From the NCBI RefSeq assembly GCF_947495725.1, contig NZ_CANLZZ010000003.1, forward strand, positions 176,341 to 240,340: a stretch of DNA of 64,000 nucleotides, written 5' to 3'. This stretch comes from an uncultured Lutibacter sp. GTDB taxonomy: Bacteria; Bacteroidota; Bacteroidia; Flavobacteriales; Flavobacteriaceae. Position 1 is the stretch's first letter. Each line of letters begins with the position of its first letter. The translations under genes and the position numbers were made by a program. Below the pieces are notes generated by a model. It was not told the origin of the DNA. It made no database searches and was given only the letters and a program-made list of their open reading frames with translations. Shown here piece after piece: positions 1 through 8,590 of this stretch.

Positions 1-1
1 T

Positions 2-205
2 AGCGTTAATTACTTAGGAGAAGAAGATGCAATAGATGAAGTAATTCTTTTTGGATCTGACAATAATAAAGGGTTTGCAGTAGTACGTATTATTGGTGAA
101 AATATGAATCCAAATGATATTATGAAAATTTCCCAAGAATTAAAACTAGATGGAGATTCTGCTCAGTTGCAACAACTTTCAGGATTATTTAGTAGCATAA
201 AATAA
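2..205 (+). CDS. DUF4252 family protein, C-terminal end (partial)
   Basis: The window opens inside a reading frame that ends with TAA at 203-205, leaving 67 residues of the C-terminus. The segment reads as an alpha/beta piece (DEVILFGSDNNKGFAVVRIIGEN, then a helical MKISQELK stretch) that I recognise as the end of a DUF4252 protein, a small secreted or lipoprotein family common in Bacteroidetes. Its function is unknown. The start and any signal peptide lie outside the window. A strong hairpin terminator follows directly. Confidence 0.75.
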   Translation, partial: SVNYLGEEDAIDEVILFGSDNNKGFAVVRIIGENMNPNDIMKISQELKLDGDSAQLQQLSGLFSSIK

Positions 206-227
206 GAATACAAAATAGTTAATTTTT

Positions 228-259
228 AAAAGCCATACTTCCCATAAGTATGGCTTTTT
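228..259 (+). terminator. Rho-independent terminator after the DUF4252 gene
   Basis: The 13-base arm AAAAGCCATACTT (228-240) pairs with AAGTATGGCTTTT (246-258) around a 5-base loop and runs into a T-tract. It lies 23 bases after the stop codon. Confidence 0.9.
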
Positions 260-294
260 AACTATCTATTAACTACTTAAACTAATTAAAATAG

Positions 295-302
295 TATTTT
301 TG
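295..302 (+). promoter_or_regulatory. -7 element TATTTTTG of the aminopeptidase gene
   Basis: TATTTTTG fits the Bacteroidetes housekeeping consensus TAnnTTTG and lies 26 bases before the ATG at 328. No clear TTG -33 element is seen at the usual spacing, so the call rests on one box only. Confidence 0.4.
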
Positions 303-327
303 ACGCTTTAAAACTTATAATATAAAT

Positions 328-2766
328 ATGAAGAAATTAGCTATTGCATTTTTTATGCTTTTTACATTTATTGTAAATGCTCAAGAAAATGTTTATAACC
401 CTGAAAGAGAGAAAGTTAATAATCTTATTCACACTAAATTAAAGGTGAATTTTAACTTTTCTAAAAAAGAAATGAATGGAGAAGCTTGGGTAACATTAAC
501 ACCTCATTTTTATAAAACAAATAAAGTTGTATTGGACGCCAAAGCTTTTAAAATAAATGAAGTAAAAGTGAATAATGCAAAGGCTGCATATAACTATTCT
601 GATAATCAGCTTACAATAGAGTTAGACAAAACCTACAGTAAAGGAGAGGAATATACAGTATATGTAAATTATATTGCACGCCCCGAAAAGGTTGAACAAA
701 AGGGAAGTAAAAACATTACTGATGCTAAAGGCTTGTATTTTATAGATCCTTTAGATGAAGACCCTGATAAACCTACTCAAATTTGGACCCAAGGAGAAAC
801 AGAAGCAAGTAGTTGTTGGTTTCCTACAATTGATGCTCCTAACCAAAAAACAACACAAGAAATTTATATGACTGTGCCAAATAAATTTGTGACACTATCT
901 AACGGATCATTAATTTCTCAAAACAAAAATAATGATGGTAGTAGAACGGATTATTGGAAAATGGATCAAAAACATGCTCCATATTTATTTTTTATGGGGG
1001 TTGGAGAATTTAGTATAGTAAATGACACTTGGAATGGTAAAAAAGTTGATTATTATGTAGAGCCAGAATACGAATCTGTTGCTAAAGATATTTTTGGTAT
1101 GACACCAGAAATGTTAACTTTTTTCTCTGATTTAACTGGGATTCAGTATCCTTGGGATAAATATAGTCAAATGGTTGTTCGAGATTACGTAAGTGGAGCT
1201 ATGGAAAACACAACCGCAGTAGTTCACGGAGAAACAGCTCAGCAAAAAAAAGGTCAGCTAATAGATAATAATGAATGGGAAGGAACTATAGCTCACGAAG
1301 TTTTTCACCATTGGTTTGGCGATTTAGTAACTACAGAAAGTTGGGCGAATTTAACTGTTAATGAATCTTTTGCAACTTATAGCGTGTATTTATGGTACGA
1401 ATATAAATATGGAAAAGACAAAGCTGCAGCCCATATGTATGAGGATGTTCAAACATATTTACAAAGTGAAAGCGATGAAAAATATTTAGTTAGATTTAAC
1501 TACCATGATAAAGAAGATATGTTTGATACCGTTAGTTATCATAAAGGAAATGCAATTCTGCATATGCTTCGCGATTTTCTTGGTGATGAAGCATTTTTTC
1601 AAGGGTTATCTAAATATTTGAATGATTATAAATTTGGAACAGCTGAAGCGCACGAATTAAGGTTAGCTTTAGAAAAAATTAGCGGAAAAGATTTAAATTG
1701 GTTTTTTAATCAGTGGTATTTTGGTAATGGCCACATTAAAGCTACTGTAACTTACGATTTCAATACAATTAACAAAACTGTAACTGTTAATATAAATCAG
1801 CAGGAAAAAGTATTTAAATTCCCCTTGTCAATCGATATTTATGAAGATAAACTAAAAACATCTCACAATGTTTGGGTTAATGATAAACAAAGTTCATTTA
1901 CGTTTCCTTACAATAAATTACCAAAACTAATTAATATAGATGCTAAACATGTGTTGTTAGCTGAATTTACAGATAATAAATCTATAGATAATTATATTTT
2001 TCAATTTAATAATGCGCCTCATTATTTAGATAGAAGATTGGCATTAGAAGAAATTGTTAAGCATCAAAAAGATAATAAATCGGCACAAAACGCAATAGTA
2101 AAAGCTTTTGATGATCCGTATTATGAAATACGTATAATAGCTTTAGATAATTTAGATTTATTTCAAAAATACAACAAGAGAGATATTATTTCTAAAGTGG
2201 AGAAAATTGCGCAAAACGATCCGAAAACATTGGTAAGAGCGGCCGCGTTAGGAGTTTTAGGTAAATTAATTGAACCAATATATAAACCTTTATTTGAAAG
2301 AGGTATGAATAGTGAGTCTTATGCAATTGTTAGCAGCTCATTAACTTCATTATATCAAATAGACAAACAGGCTACATTAAACAAAATAAACTCTTTAAGT
2401 GATGATGTGAAAGATAATTTAGCAGATGCTATTACTTCTATTTATATTCAAGAAAAAGATAAAACTCAATTACCATTTATTGCTAATCACATTTTAAAAG
2501 GAATGTTTTTAACGCAAAATAAAAGAACTCAACAAATTTATGGTAATGCTTTTAAATGGATTGCTGAAAGTGATAATAAAGAAGCTATTATTAATTTAAC
2601 AAATGATTTTGTAAAACTAGGAAAGCAATACAAAAAGTATAAATTTGATGAATTAGCCATTAATATGCTTAATCAACTTGTTTTTATGCAAAAAGCAACA
2701 ATAAATAGCAATAAGGAAGAATTAATTGTAATTCTAAAAACCGGTATGGCAAGGCTTATTGAGTAA
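328..2766 (+). CDS. Secreted M1 family zinc aminopeptidase
   Basis: This 812-residue protein is an exported zinc aminopeptidase that removes N-terminal residues from peptides. An N-terminal signal peptide (residues 1-18, ending VNAQ) sends it to the periplasm or beyond. The M1 hallmarks are all present: the substrate-anchoring GAMEN motif at 290-294 and the zinc site H323-E-x-x-H327 followed 18 residues later by E346. An N-terminal beta domain comes before the catalytic domain, and the region from about residue 560 to the end is helical and repeat-like, resembling the HEAT-type C-terminal domain of bacterial M1 enzymes. The gene stands alone between two terminators. The family call is secure; the substrate is not known. 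Confidence 0.95.
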   Translation: MKKLAIAFFMLFTFIVNAQENVYNPEREKVNNLIHTKLKVNFNFSKKEMNGEAWVTLTPHFYKTNKVVLDAKAFKINEVKVNNAKAAYNYSDNQLTIELDKTYSKGEEYTVYVNYIARPEKVEQKGSKNITDAKGLYFIDPLDEDPDKPTQIWTQGETEASSCWFPTIDAPNQKTTQEIYMTVPNKFVTLSNGSLISQNKNNDGSRTDYWKMDQKHAPYLFFMGVGEFSIVNDTWNGKKVDYYVEPEYESVAKDIFGMTPEMLTFFSDLTGIQYPWDKYSQMVVRDYVSGAMENTTAVVHGETAQQKKGQLIDNNEWEGTIAHEVFHHWFGDLVTTESWANLTVNESFATYSVYLWYEYKYGKDKAAAHMYEDVQTYLQSESDEKYLVRFNYHDKEDMFDTVSYHKGNAILHMLRDFLGDEAFFQGLSKYLNDYKFGTAEAHELRLALEKISGKDLNWFFNQWYFGNGHIKATVTYDFNTINKTVTVNINQQEKVFKFPLSIDIYEDKLKTSHNVWVNDKQSSFTFPYNKLPKLINIDAKHVLLAEFTDNKSIDNYIFQFNNAPHYLDRRLALEEIVKHQKDNKSAQNAIVKAFDDPYYEIRIIALDNLDLFQKYNKRDIISKVEKIAQNDPKTLVRAAALGVLGKLIEPIYKPLFERGMNSESYAIVSSSLTSLYQIDKQATLNKINSLSDDVKDNLADAITSIYIQEKDKTQLPFIANHILKGMFLTQNKRTQQIYGNAFKWIAESDNKEAIINLTNDFVKLGKQYKKYKFDELAINMLNQLVFMQKATINSNKEELIVILKTGMARLIE

Positions 2767-2786
2767 TTATTAATAAAAAGCTTAAT

Positions 2787-2819
2787 AAAAAGGTTTCTAT
2801 TTAAATAGAAGCCTTTTTT
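2787..2819. terminator. Bidirectional terminator between converging genes
   Basis: AAAAGGTTTCTAT (2788-2800) pairs with ATAGAAGCCTTTT (2805-2817), with one G-T wobble. A-rich and T-rich flanks on both sides let it stop both the aminopeptidase transcript and the opposing regulator transcript that ends at 2819. Confidence 0.8.
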
Positions 2820-3235
2820 TATGGAGTGTAGTTTTTAAAGCTACCATCAGAATAAAAGATTACAATTCGTTCAATTTCTTTAAAATTGTCCTTAGAAACT
2901 ATTTTATCCGTTGTTTTAATCTTTAAATTACTTTCGTTATTTGTTTCTTTAATTGATTTATGAATTTCGCTGTTGGTTAATGGAGTAGTAGACGAATTAG
3001 TAATTTCTTTCTTTGGAAAAGTACCACTACCATTCAACAACCAATACAGTTCTATTTCTGGAAAAGCTTTTAATACTTTAAGTACAAAATCTAAGCTTGG
3101 TTTATTTCTTCCAGAAAGTAAATGAGAAATACTTGAGCGTTGAATATCTAATTTTTCAGCAAAAGAAGATGCTGAAAAATTGTAGTATTCCATCACTTTT
3201 TTTAATCTAGCAGAGAACTCTTCAATGTTTACCAT
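2819..3235 (-). CDS. XRE family helix-turn-helix regulator
   Basis: This 138-residue protein has an N-terminal XRE/Cro-type helix-turn-helix (about residues 6-62; core FAEKLDIQRSSISHLLSGRN, 20 residues), followed by a polar linker and a short C-terminal strand segment (IERIVIFYSDGSF). Similar single-domain regulators are common in flavobacteria, usually without known targets. It is convergent with the aminopeptidase and divergent from the M14 peptidase gene. The shared 355-base upstream region contains several TTACA-N2-TGTAA palindromes, which are candidate operators for it. DNA binding is a strong inference; the regulon is not known. Confidence 0.85.
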   Translation of the reverse strand: MVNIEEFSARLKKVMEYYNFSASSFAEKLDIQRSSISHLLSGRNKPSLDFVLKVLKAFPEIELYWLLNGSGTFPKKEITNSSTTPLTNSEIHKSIKETNNESNLKIKTTDKIVSKDNFKEIERIVIFYSDGSFKNYTP

Positions 3236-3256
3236 TGTAACAATATTTGGTGTTTA

Positions 3257-3264
3257 CAAATTTA
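3257..3264 (-). promoter_or_regulatory. -7 element TAAATTTG of the XRE regulator gene
   Basis: Read on the minus strand, TAAATTTG matches TAnnTTTG and ends 21 bases before the ATG at 3235. It overlaps a GTTTACAAATTTA half-palindrome, which would allow autoregulation. Confidence 0.5.
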
Positions 3265-3451
3265 AACAAGTAATCTAATATAAAAAAGCATTTAACGATA
3301 ATTAATTTAAAACACGTAAATAAGTTAAATTATAGGTTTATTTGAAAACACATAAAAAGTTGTATGCCAGTATAATGAAATTAACATATAAGTTTTAATT
3401 ATAATCAATAAAACTAAACTTGAGTTATAATTTTATACTGACTACATATGT

Positions 3452-3463
3452 TTACAAATGTAT
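3452..3463. promoter_or_regulatory. Operator-like palindrome TTACA-AA-TGTAT
   Basis: First of three closely related palindromes upstream of the M14 peptidase gene (one mismatch in the last base). Likely operator of a local regulator; the XRE protein next door is the obvious candidate. Confidence 0.5.
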
Positions 3464-3485
3464 AAAACTTCCAAAATAAAACTGT

Positions 3486-3497
3486 TTACATTTGTAA
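3486..3497. promoter_or_regulatory. Operator-like palindrome TTACA-TT-TGTAA
   Basis: Perfect arms TTACA/TGTAA, extended to GTTTACATTTGTAAC (3484-3498). Lies 34 bases after the first copy. Confidence 0.55.
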
Positions 3498-3508
3498 CTT
3501 TAACTAAT

Positions 3509-3520
3509 TTACAATTGTAA
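3509..3520. promoter_or_regulatory. Operator-like palindrome TTACA-AT-TGTAA
   Basis: Perfect 12-base palindrome, 23 bases after the second copy. A weaker fourth version (ATACATTTGTGT, 3578-3589) overlaps the -7 element of the peptidase gene. Confidence 0.55.
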
Positions 3521-3557
3521 CAAAACTTTAGAATTTGTTAATATTTAAAAATCCATT

Positions 3558-3586
3558 TTGTAAAAAACTAATTAAGTATACATTTG
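3558..3586 (+). promoter_or_regulatory. Promoter TTG-N18-TACATTTG of the M14 peptidase gene
   Basis: TTG at 3558-3560, an 18-base spacer, then TACATTTG at 3579-3586 match the Bacteroidetes consensus exactly. The -7 box ends only 4 bases before the annotated ATG at 3591, so the transcript would be leaderless or nearly so, or translation starts at the in-frame ATG at 3600. Confidence 0.75.
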
Positions 3587-3590
3587 TGTT

Positions 3591-4688
3591 ATGAAAAAAA
3601 TGAATGCTGAAAAAATCCAAAATTGGTATTGTAATAACTTAGAAAAACAATTAAAAGGAAGAAGAGTTTTATTTAATGATATTGAACCTTTAATTAAAAA
3701 TTTATCTTCAAAATTTAATAAAAAAATTATAGGAAATTCTGAAAGCGGAATTCCAATTTATAGTATTTCTATAGGTACAGGTAAGAAGAAAATTTTACTT
3801 TGGTCTCAAATGCACGGTAACGAAAGTACAGGAACAAAAGCTTTGTTCGATTTATTTAATTTCTTGGAGAATGATGACTTGTCATATAACATTTTAAATA
3901 ATTGCACATTGCAGTTTATTCCACTTTTAAATCCTGATGGAGCTATAAAATTTACTAGAGAAAATTTGAATAACGTAGATTTAAATAGAGATGCGGTTTC
4001 TATTTCTGCAACCGAGAGTAAATTATTACGCAATATTTTAGATAATTTTAACCCTAAATTTTGTTTTAACCTTCACGATCAACGATCTATATTTAATGTA
4101 GAAGGCACTCCAAATCCGGCAACTATTTCGTTTTTAGCTCCTTCAATTGATAAAGCAAGGACTTTAACAACCGAAAGAAAAGAAACAATGAGTGTAATTG
4201 TAGCTATGAATTCTTTACTTCAAGAAATTATTCCAAATCATATTGGTAGATATACAGATGAGTTTTACCCAACAGCAACAGGTGATAATTTTCAAAAATT
4301 AGGACATAACACCATATTAATTGAAGCAGGACATTTTGAAAATGATTATGATAGAGAAAAAACTAGAGAATTTAATTTTTACGCTTTGGTTAAAGGCTTA
4401 AGTTTTATTGCTAGCTCAAATGATTATACTAATTACCAGAGTTATTTTGATATACCAAACAATGACAAATTGTTTTTAGATATAATTTATAAAAATTTAC
4501 GAGTTGAAGAAAATGGTAATGAAGAAATTAAAGATGTTGGCATTCAATATAAATTTAAGGTAGAAAATGGGGAGCTTGTAAAATATAAGTGTATTGAAAA
4601 AACAGGAAATTTATCTAATTATTATTCTTACAATATAATAAATGGCGAAAAATTGAATTTTAATGAATTAAAATTATCAAATTCGTAA
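3591..4688 (+). CDS. M14 family zinc carboxypeptidase-like protein
   Basis: This 365-residue protein belongs to the M14 metallocarboxypeptidase fold. The zinc ligands are visible as H75-G-N-E78 (motif MHGNEST) and H162 in NLHDQ, with the conserved asparagine-arginine segment LNPDGA...DLNRD between them; the late acidic motif IEAGHFEND (E245/E250) probably supplies the catalytic glutamate. There is no signal peptide, so it should be cytoplasmic, unlike the secreted M14 enzymes. The start is uncertain: 3591 sits 4 bases after the -7 box, and ATG 3600 is equally plausible. It is followed by an Lrp regulator with its own -7 box. A role in peptide or N-acyl amino acid cleavage is inference. Confidence 0.8.
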   Translation: MKKMNAEKIQNWYCNNLEKQLKGRRVLFNDIEPLIKNLSSKFNKKIIGNSESGIPIYSISIGTGKKKILLWSQMHGNESTGTKALFDLFNFLENDDLSYNILNNCTLQFIPLLNPDGAIKFTRENLNNVDLNRDAVSISATESKLLRNILDNFNPKFCFNLHDQRSIFNVEGTPNPATISFLAPSIDKARTLTTERKETMSVIVAMNSLLQEIIPNHIGRYTDEFYPTATGDNFQKLGHNTILIEAGHFENDYDREKTREFNFYALVKGLSFIASSNDYTNYQSYFDIPNNDKLFLDIIYKNLRVEENGNEEIKDVGIQYKFKVENGELVKYKCIEKTGNLSNYYSYNIINGEKLNFNELKLSNS

Positions 4689-4718
4689 ATAATTTGTGTT
4701 AGAATCAGTTTTTTTTAA

Positions 4719-4726
4719 TAAATTTG
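4719..4726 (+). promoter_or_regulatory. -7 element TAAATTTG of the Lrp regulator gene
   Basis: TAAATTTG lies 32 bases before the ATG at 4759. A TTG at 4694-4696 stands 22 bases upstream, at the long end of accepted spacing. Confidence 0.5.
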
Positions 4727-4758
4727 TCTTTTAATTAATAAACTATCTTTAAATAAAT

Positions 4759-5238
4759 ATGAAAAAATTCATTTTAGACGAAATTGATCATCAAATTTTA
4801 GATATTCTTATCGAAAATGCGAGAACTCCTTTTACAGATATTGCAAAAAAATTAGTTGTTTCCGCTGGTACAATTCACGTAAGAGTGAAAAAAATGGAAG
4901 ATGAAGGAATCATTAAAGGATCTACGCTAACCTTGGATTATGAAAAAATGGGTTATTCATTTATTTCACATGTTGGTATTTATTTGGCAAAAACTTCAAA
5001 AACAAAACAAGTTGTTAACGAGTTAAAGAAAATTCCAAATATTACTATTGCCTATATAACTGCAGGAAAATATAATATATTTTGTAAAATTAGAGCAAAA
5101 GACACAACACATGCTAAGGAAATTATTTTTGAAATTGATGATATTGATGGTGTATCAAGAACAGAAACAATGATTTCTTTAGAAGAAAGCATAAATGATA
5201 AAACAAGATTAATGCATTCTATATTTAGAGAAATATAA
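4759..5238 (+). CDS. Lrp/AsnC family transcriptional regulator
   Basis: This 159-residue protein has the two-part Lrp/AsnC build: an N-terminal winged helix-turn-helix (LDEIDHQILDILIENARTPF at residues 4-23, recognition helix around VSAGTIHVRVKKM) and a C-terminal ligand-binding and oligomerisation domain (GYSFISHVGIYL..., then TAGKYNIFCKIRA). Members sense amino acids, often leucine or asparagine. It ends in a strong terminator and precedes the branched-chain E1 dehydrogenase gene, so control of amino acid catabolism is a reasonable but unproven link. Confidence 0.93.
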   Translation: MKKFILDEIDHQILDILIENARTPFTDIAKKLVVSAGTIHVRVKKMEDEGIIKGSTLTLDYEKMGYSFISHVGIYLAKTSKTKQVVNELKKIPNITIAYITAGKYNIFCKIRAKDTTHAKEIIFEIDDIDGVSRTETMISLEESINDKTRLMHSIFREI

Positions 5239-5253
5239 ATTTCTCTATTTAAT

Positions 5254-5293
5254 AAAAAAACACCTTATTAGAAATCTAATAAGGTGTTTTTTT
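5254..5293 (+). terminator. Rho-independent terminator after the Lrp gene
   Basis: CACCTTATTAGA (5261-5272) pairs with TCTAATAAGGTG (5275-5286), flanked by A and T tracts that lengthen the stem. A textbook terminator 22 bases after the coding sequence. Confidence 0.93.
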
Positions 5294-5307
5294 TATATGA
5301 TTTTTAG

Positions 5308-5315
5308 TACATTTG
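5308..5315 (+). promoter_or_regulatory. -7 element TACATTTG of the E1 dehydrogenase gene
   Basis: TACATTTG matches TAnnTTTG and ends 19 bases before the ATG at 5335. It lies just past the Lrp terminator, so the dehydrogenase is a separate transcription unit. Confidence 0.55.
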
Positions 5316-5334
5316 AGTATATCTAATTACTCTA

Positions 5335-7338
5335 ATGAGATCAAAAAATAAATCAATTAAGCCAATTGTATTTGATAAAAGAAATTTTACCAGTTTACAA
5401 TTAATTGATTTTTATAAGTCAATGTTAAAACCTCGAATGATTGAGGAAAAAATGTTGATTCTACTTCGACAAGGAAAAATCTCAAAATGGTTTTCAGGAA
5501 TTGGCCAAGAAGCAATTGCTATAGGAGTGGCATCTGCACTTAATAGTGATGAGTATATTTTGCCAATGCATAGAAATTTAGGTGTTTTTACTTCTAGAAA
5601 TATACCTTTACACAAATTATTTTCTCAATGGCAGGGTAAAAAAGGTGGATTTACCAACGGTAGAGATCGTTCGTTTCATTTTGGTACACAAGAATTCAAA
5701 ATAATTGGAATGATTTCTCATTTAGGTCCTCAATTAGGTGTTGCAAACGGGATTGCCTTGGCGCATTTACTAAAAAATGAACAAAAAGTTACTGTAGTAT
5801 TTTGTGGCGAAGGAGGAACTAGTGAAGGAGATTTTCATGAAGCATTAAATATTGCATCTGTTTGGAAATTACCTGTAATGTTTTGCATTGAAAACAATGG
5901 ATATGGATTATCTACACCTTCCAGTCAACAATTTAATTGTAAAAATATTGCTGATAAAGGAATAGGCTATGGAATGGAAAGCCATATAATTGAAGGCAAT
6001 AATATTTTAGATGTAGCTTATAAAGTAAATAAGTTGGCAAAAAAAATGAGATCAAATCCTAAACCTGTTTTAGTTGAGTTTAAAACATTTAGAATGCGAG
6101 GTCACGAAGAAGCTAGCGGAACTAAATATGTTCCTCAAGATCTATTGACCAGTTGGGGCAGAAAAGATCCTATTGAAAACTTTCATAATTTTTTAAAAAA
6201 AGAAAAAATACTTTCTGAAGAAGTTGATGTTTTATTAAAGGAAGAAATAATTCAAGAAATTAATGAACATTTAAAAATAGCATTTGATGAACCTGAAATT
6301 TCTTCAACCATTGAAAACGAATTAAATGATGTATATAAAAACTTTAATTTTATAGAAGAAAAACCTACAGAGAACACCAAGACTATTCGTTTTGTAGACG
6401 CTATTTCATTAGGCTTAAAACAATCTATGCAGCAAAATAAAAACCTTGTAATTATGGGGCAAGATATTGCGGAATATGGCGGTGTTTTTAAAATTACTGA
6501 AGGATTTTTAGAAGAGTTTGGACTTAAAAGAGTAAGAAATACACCAATTTGCGAATCGGGGATAATTGAAGCAGCATACGGACTTTCAATAAATGGAGTA
6601 AAATCTGTTGTGGAACTTCAATTTTCCGATTTTATTACCTCAGGGTTTAATCCTGTAATAAATTTACTAGCCAAATCATATTATAGATGGAATCAACCAG
6701 CAGACATTGTACTTAGAATGCCTTGTGGTGCCGGTGTTGGAGCAGGTCCATTTCACAGTCAAACCAACGAAGCTTGGTTTACAAAAACACCAGGTTTAAA
6801 AATAGTTTACCCAGCATTTCCAAAAGATGCTAAGGGATTATTAGCTACCGCTATTGAAGATGAAAATCCAGTTTTGTTTTTTGAACATAAAAAATTATAT
6901 AGAAGTATTTCTCAGGAAGTTCCTTTAAACTATTATAAAATACCTTTTGGTAAAGCGGCCATTTTAAACGAGGGAATTAGTTTATCTATAATTGCTTATG
7001 GTGCAGCAGTGCATTGGGCATTAGAAGTTATTGAAAAAAATTTCATATCTGCAGATCTTATTGATTTACGCACACTTCAACCATTAGACACAGAAACCAT
7101 TTTTGCTTCGGTAAAAAAAACAGGTAAAGTTTTGATTCTTCAAGAAGACTCGTTATTTGGAGGAATTGCTTCCGATATTTCTGCGATTATTACAGAAAAT
7201 TGTTTTAAATATTTAGATGCTCCAATAAAGCGATTGGGAAGTATTGAAACTCCTATACCATTTGCTAAAAACTTAGAAAACAACTACTTACCAATTGATT
7301 CTATTTTGGTGGAAATTCAATATTTATTAAATTATTAA
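5335..7338 (+). CDS. Fused alpha/beta E1 of a 2-oxoacid (branched-chain) dehydrogenase
   Basis: This 667-residue protein joins both E1 subunits of a thiamine-diphosphate 2-oxoacid dehydrogenase. Residues 1 to about 340 are the alpha part, with the ThDP-binding motif GEGG starting at residue 158 and closing with ENN about 30 residues later. From about residue 350 (TIRFVDAISLGLKQ, DIAEYGGVFK) it is the beta part with the transketolase pyrimidine domain and C-terminal domain. The fused form is typical of Bacteroidetes, where it decarboxylates 2-oxoisovalerate and related acids to feed branched-chain acyl-CoA and iso-fatty acid synthesis. E2 and E3 are not in the window. The exact 2-oxoacid cannot be read from sequence. 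Confidence 0.92.
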   Translation: MRSKNKSIKPIVFDKRNFTSLQLIDFYKSMLKPRMIEEKMLILLRQGKISKWFSGIGQEAIAIGVASALNSDEYILPMHRNLGVFTSRNIPLHKLFSQWQGKKGGFTNGRDRSFHFGTQEFKIIGMISHLGPQLGVANGIALAHLLKNEQKVTVVFCGEGGTSEGDFHEALNIASVWKLPVMFCIENNGYGLSTPSSQQFNCKNIADKGIGYGMESHIIEGNNILDVAYKVNKLAKKMRSNPKPVLVEFKTFRMRGHEEASGTKYVPQDLLTSWGRKDPIENFHNFLKKEKILSEEVDVLLKEEIIQEINEHLKIAFDEPEISSTIENELNDVYKNFNFIEEKPTENTKTIRFVDAISLGLKQSMQQNKNLVIMGQDIAEYGGVFKITEGFLEEFGLKRVRNTPICESGIIEAAYGLSINGVKSVVELQFSDFITSGFNPVINLLAKSYYRWNQPADIVLRMPCGAGVGAGPFHSQTNEAWFTKTPGLKIVYPAFPKDAKGLLATAIEDENPVLFFEHKKLYRSISQEVPLNYYKIPFGKAAILNEGISLSIIAYGAAVHWALEVIEKNFISADLIDLRTLQPLDTETIFASVKKTGKVLILQEDSLFGGIASDISAIITENCFKYLDAPIKRLGSIETPIPFAKNLENNYLPIDSILVEIQYLLNY

Positions 7339-7357
7339 AGAAATAATTTAAACTATA

Positions 7358-7371
7358 ATGATTTAAGTCAT
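7358..7371. promoter_or_regulatory. Crp/FNR-like palindrome ATGATTTAAGTCAT before the histidine kinase
   Basis: TGA-N6-TCA (7359-7370) with matching A and T flanks; the arms are complementary apart from one purine/pyrimidine wobble position. The centre is 29.5 bases upstream of the -7-like box at 7394. The receiver-Crp protein encoded by the second gene of this operon is the natural binder, implying autoregulation. Confidence 0.55.
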
Positions 7372-7393
7372 ACAATTTAATATCAATAACAAT

Positions 7394-7401
7394 TAACTTT
7401 A
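7394..7401 (+). promoter_or_regulatory. -7-like element TAACTTTA of the kinase operon
   Basis: TAACTTTA differs from TAnnTTTG in the last base and lies 22 bases before the ATG at 7424. No TTG box is seen; the Crp-like palindrome takes that position, as expected of an activated promoter. Confidence 0.4.
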
Positions 7402-7423
7402 TTGTTAATCTCAATTAATTGTT

Positions 7424-8590
7424 ATGCTTTTAAAAGAAAAAACAGCTTTTTATAGAGTCTGCTTTAATTCTATGCAGGTAGGAATTTTGGTTTGTAATAA
7501 AAACAAAAAAATTGTACTTGCCAATAATCCTTTAGCTACTATTTTTAATTATTCGATAGATGAAATACATGATAAATATGCCGATGAATTATTTTTAAAA
7601 AAGAATTTATTCGATGATTTTATTAAAAACCCAACAAATAAAAAATATAAAAATAGTTTAGAATGTATAGGTATTAATAAAAATGGACAAAAAATAATTT
7701 TAGAATTAAGTTTTGGTGAAATGATATATGAAAATAAGTTTTATTACAAGGCGCTTATTGCAGATATTACAGAAAGAAAAAAGAAGGAGAATGAGTTAAA
7801 TAATATAAATGTTCAACTAGAAAAAGAAGTTGAACTTAGAAATAAAGAGTTGGAAAAAGTTATTGAAAAATTAAAAATTTCATTAAATAAGGAGAAAGAG
7901 TTAAACCGTTTAAAAACAAATTTTATTACACTTGCATCTCATGAGTTTAAAACACCTTTAAGTGCTATTTTATCCTCTTCTGAACTTATTGTTAAATATT
8001 CGGATCTCAATAATACAGAAAAAATAAATCAACATTTACACAAAATTAAAACGCTTATTCATCATTTAAACAAGATGATTGATAGCTTGTTAACTCTCGA
8101 AAATATTGAAAGTGGAGAAATAACGCCCATTTATTCTAATGTGAATTTAAATGATCTAATTTTAGAAATTATTGAAAACTCAAAGTCCTTACTATTTTTT
8201 AAACAAAAAGTAATTTTCGATAAAACTTGTAACGAAACCGTTTATCAAGACAGAAAAATATTAAAAATAATTATATCAAATATATTATATAACGCTATTA
8301 AATATTCAAAAGAAGATAGTGATATTAATATTTTTTGTAAAAACACAAATGATTTTATAGAATTAAGTATTAGGGATAGAGGAATTGGAATACCTGAACA
8401 AGATCAACCTTTAATTTTTGAACGCTTTTTTAGAGCAAATAATGCAAGCTATTTGCCTGGAACAGGTGTTGGCTTAAATATTGTTAAAGGATACATTAAT
8501 TTATTAAAAGGAAACATTTCGTTTAAAAGTACAGAAAATATTGGAACGGTGTTTTGCGTAAGAATTCCAAAAGTGTTAAAAAATGAATAG
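7424..8590 (+). CDS. PAS-domain sensor histidine kinase
   Basis: This 388-residue kinase starts directly with a PAS domain (about residues 10-125), continues through a coiled coil (about 120-165) and ends in a HisKA plus HATPase core. The phosphoacceptor is H173 in LASHEFKTP; the ATP-binding N box (NILYNAIKYS), G1 box (DRGIGIP), F box (FERFF) and G2 box (GTGVGLNIV) are all present. No membrane segment or signal peptide is seen, so it senses a cytoplasmic cue, perhaps redox state or a bound cofactor. It overlaps the next gene by 8 bases, which marks the pair as a two-component system. Confidence 0.93.
   Translation: MLLKEKTAFYRVCFNSMQVGILVCNKNKKIVLANNPLATIFNYSIDEIHDKYADELFLKKNLFDDFIKNPTNKKYKNSLECIGINKNGQKIILELSFGEMIYENKFYYKALIADITERKKKENELNNINVQLEKEVELRNKELEKVIEKLKISLNKEKELNRLKTNFITLASHEFKTPLSAILSSSELIVKYSDLNNTEKINQHLHKIKTLIHHLNKMIDSLLTLENIESGEITPIYSNVNLNDLILEIIENSKSLLFFKQKVIFDKTCNETVYQDRKILKIIISNILYNAIKYSKEDSDINIFCKNTNDFIELSIRDRGIGIPEQDQPLIFERFFRANNASYLPGTGVGLNIVKGYINLLKGNISFKSTENIGTVFCVRIPKVLKNE

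Larger units (their letters stand above)
3236..3590. other. 355-base divergent regulatory region
   Basis: No open reading frame of note lies here. The stretch separates the XRE regulator from the M14 peptidase gene and is extremely AT-rich. It holds a -7 element for each direction and at least three copies of the palindrome TTACA-N2-TGTAA, all in the half nearer the peptidase gene, with half-sites by the regulator start. It therefore reads as a control region rather than a decayed gene. Confidence 0.7.
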
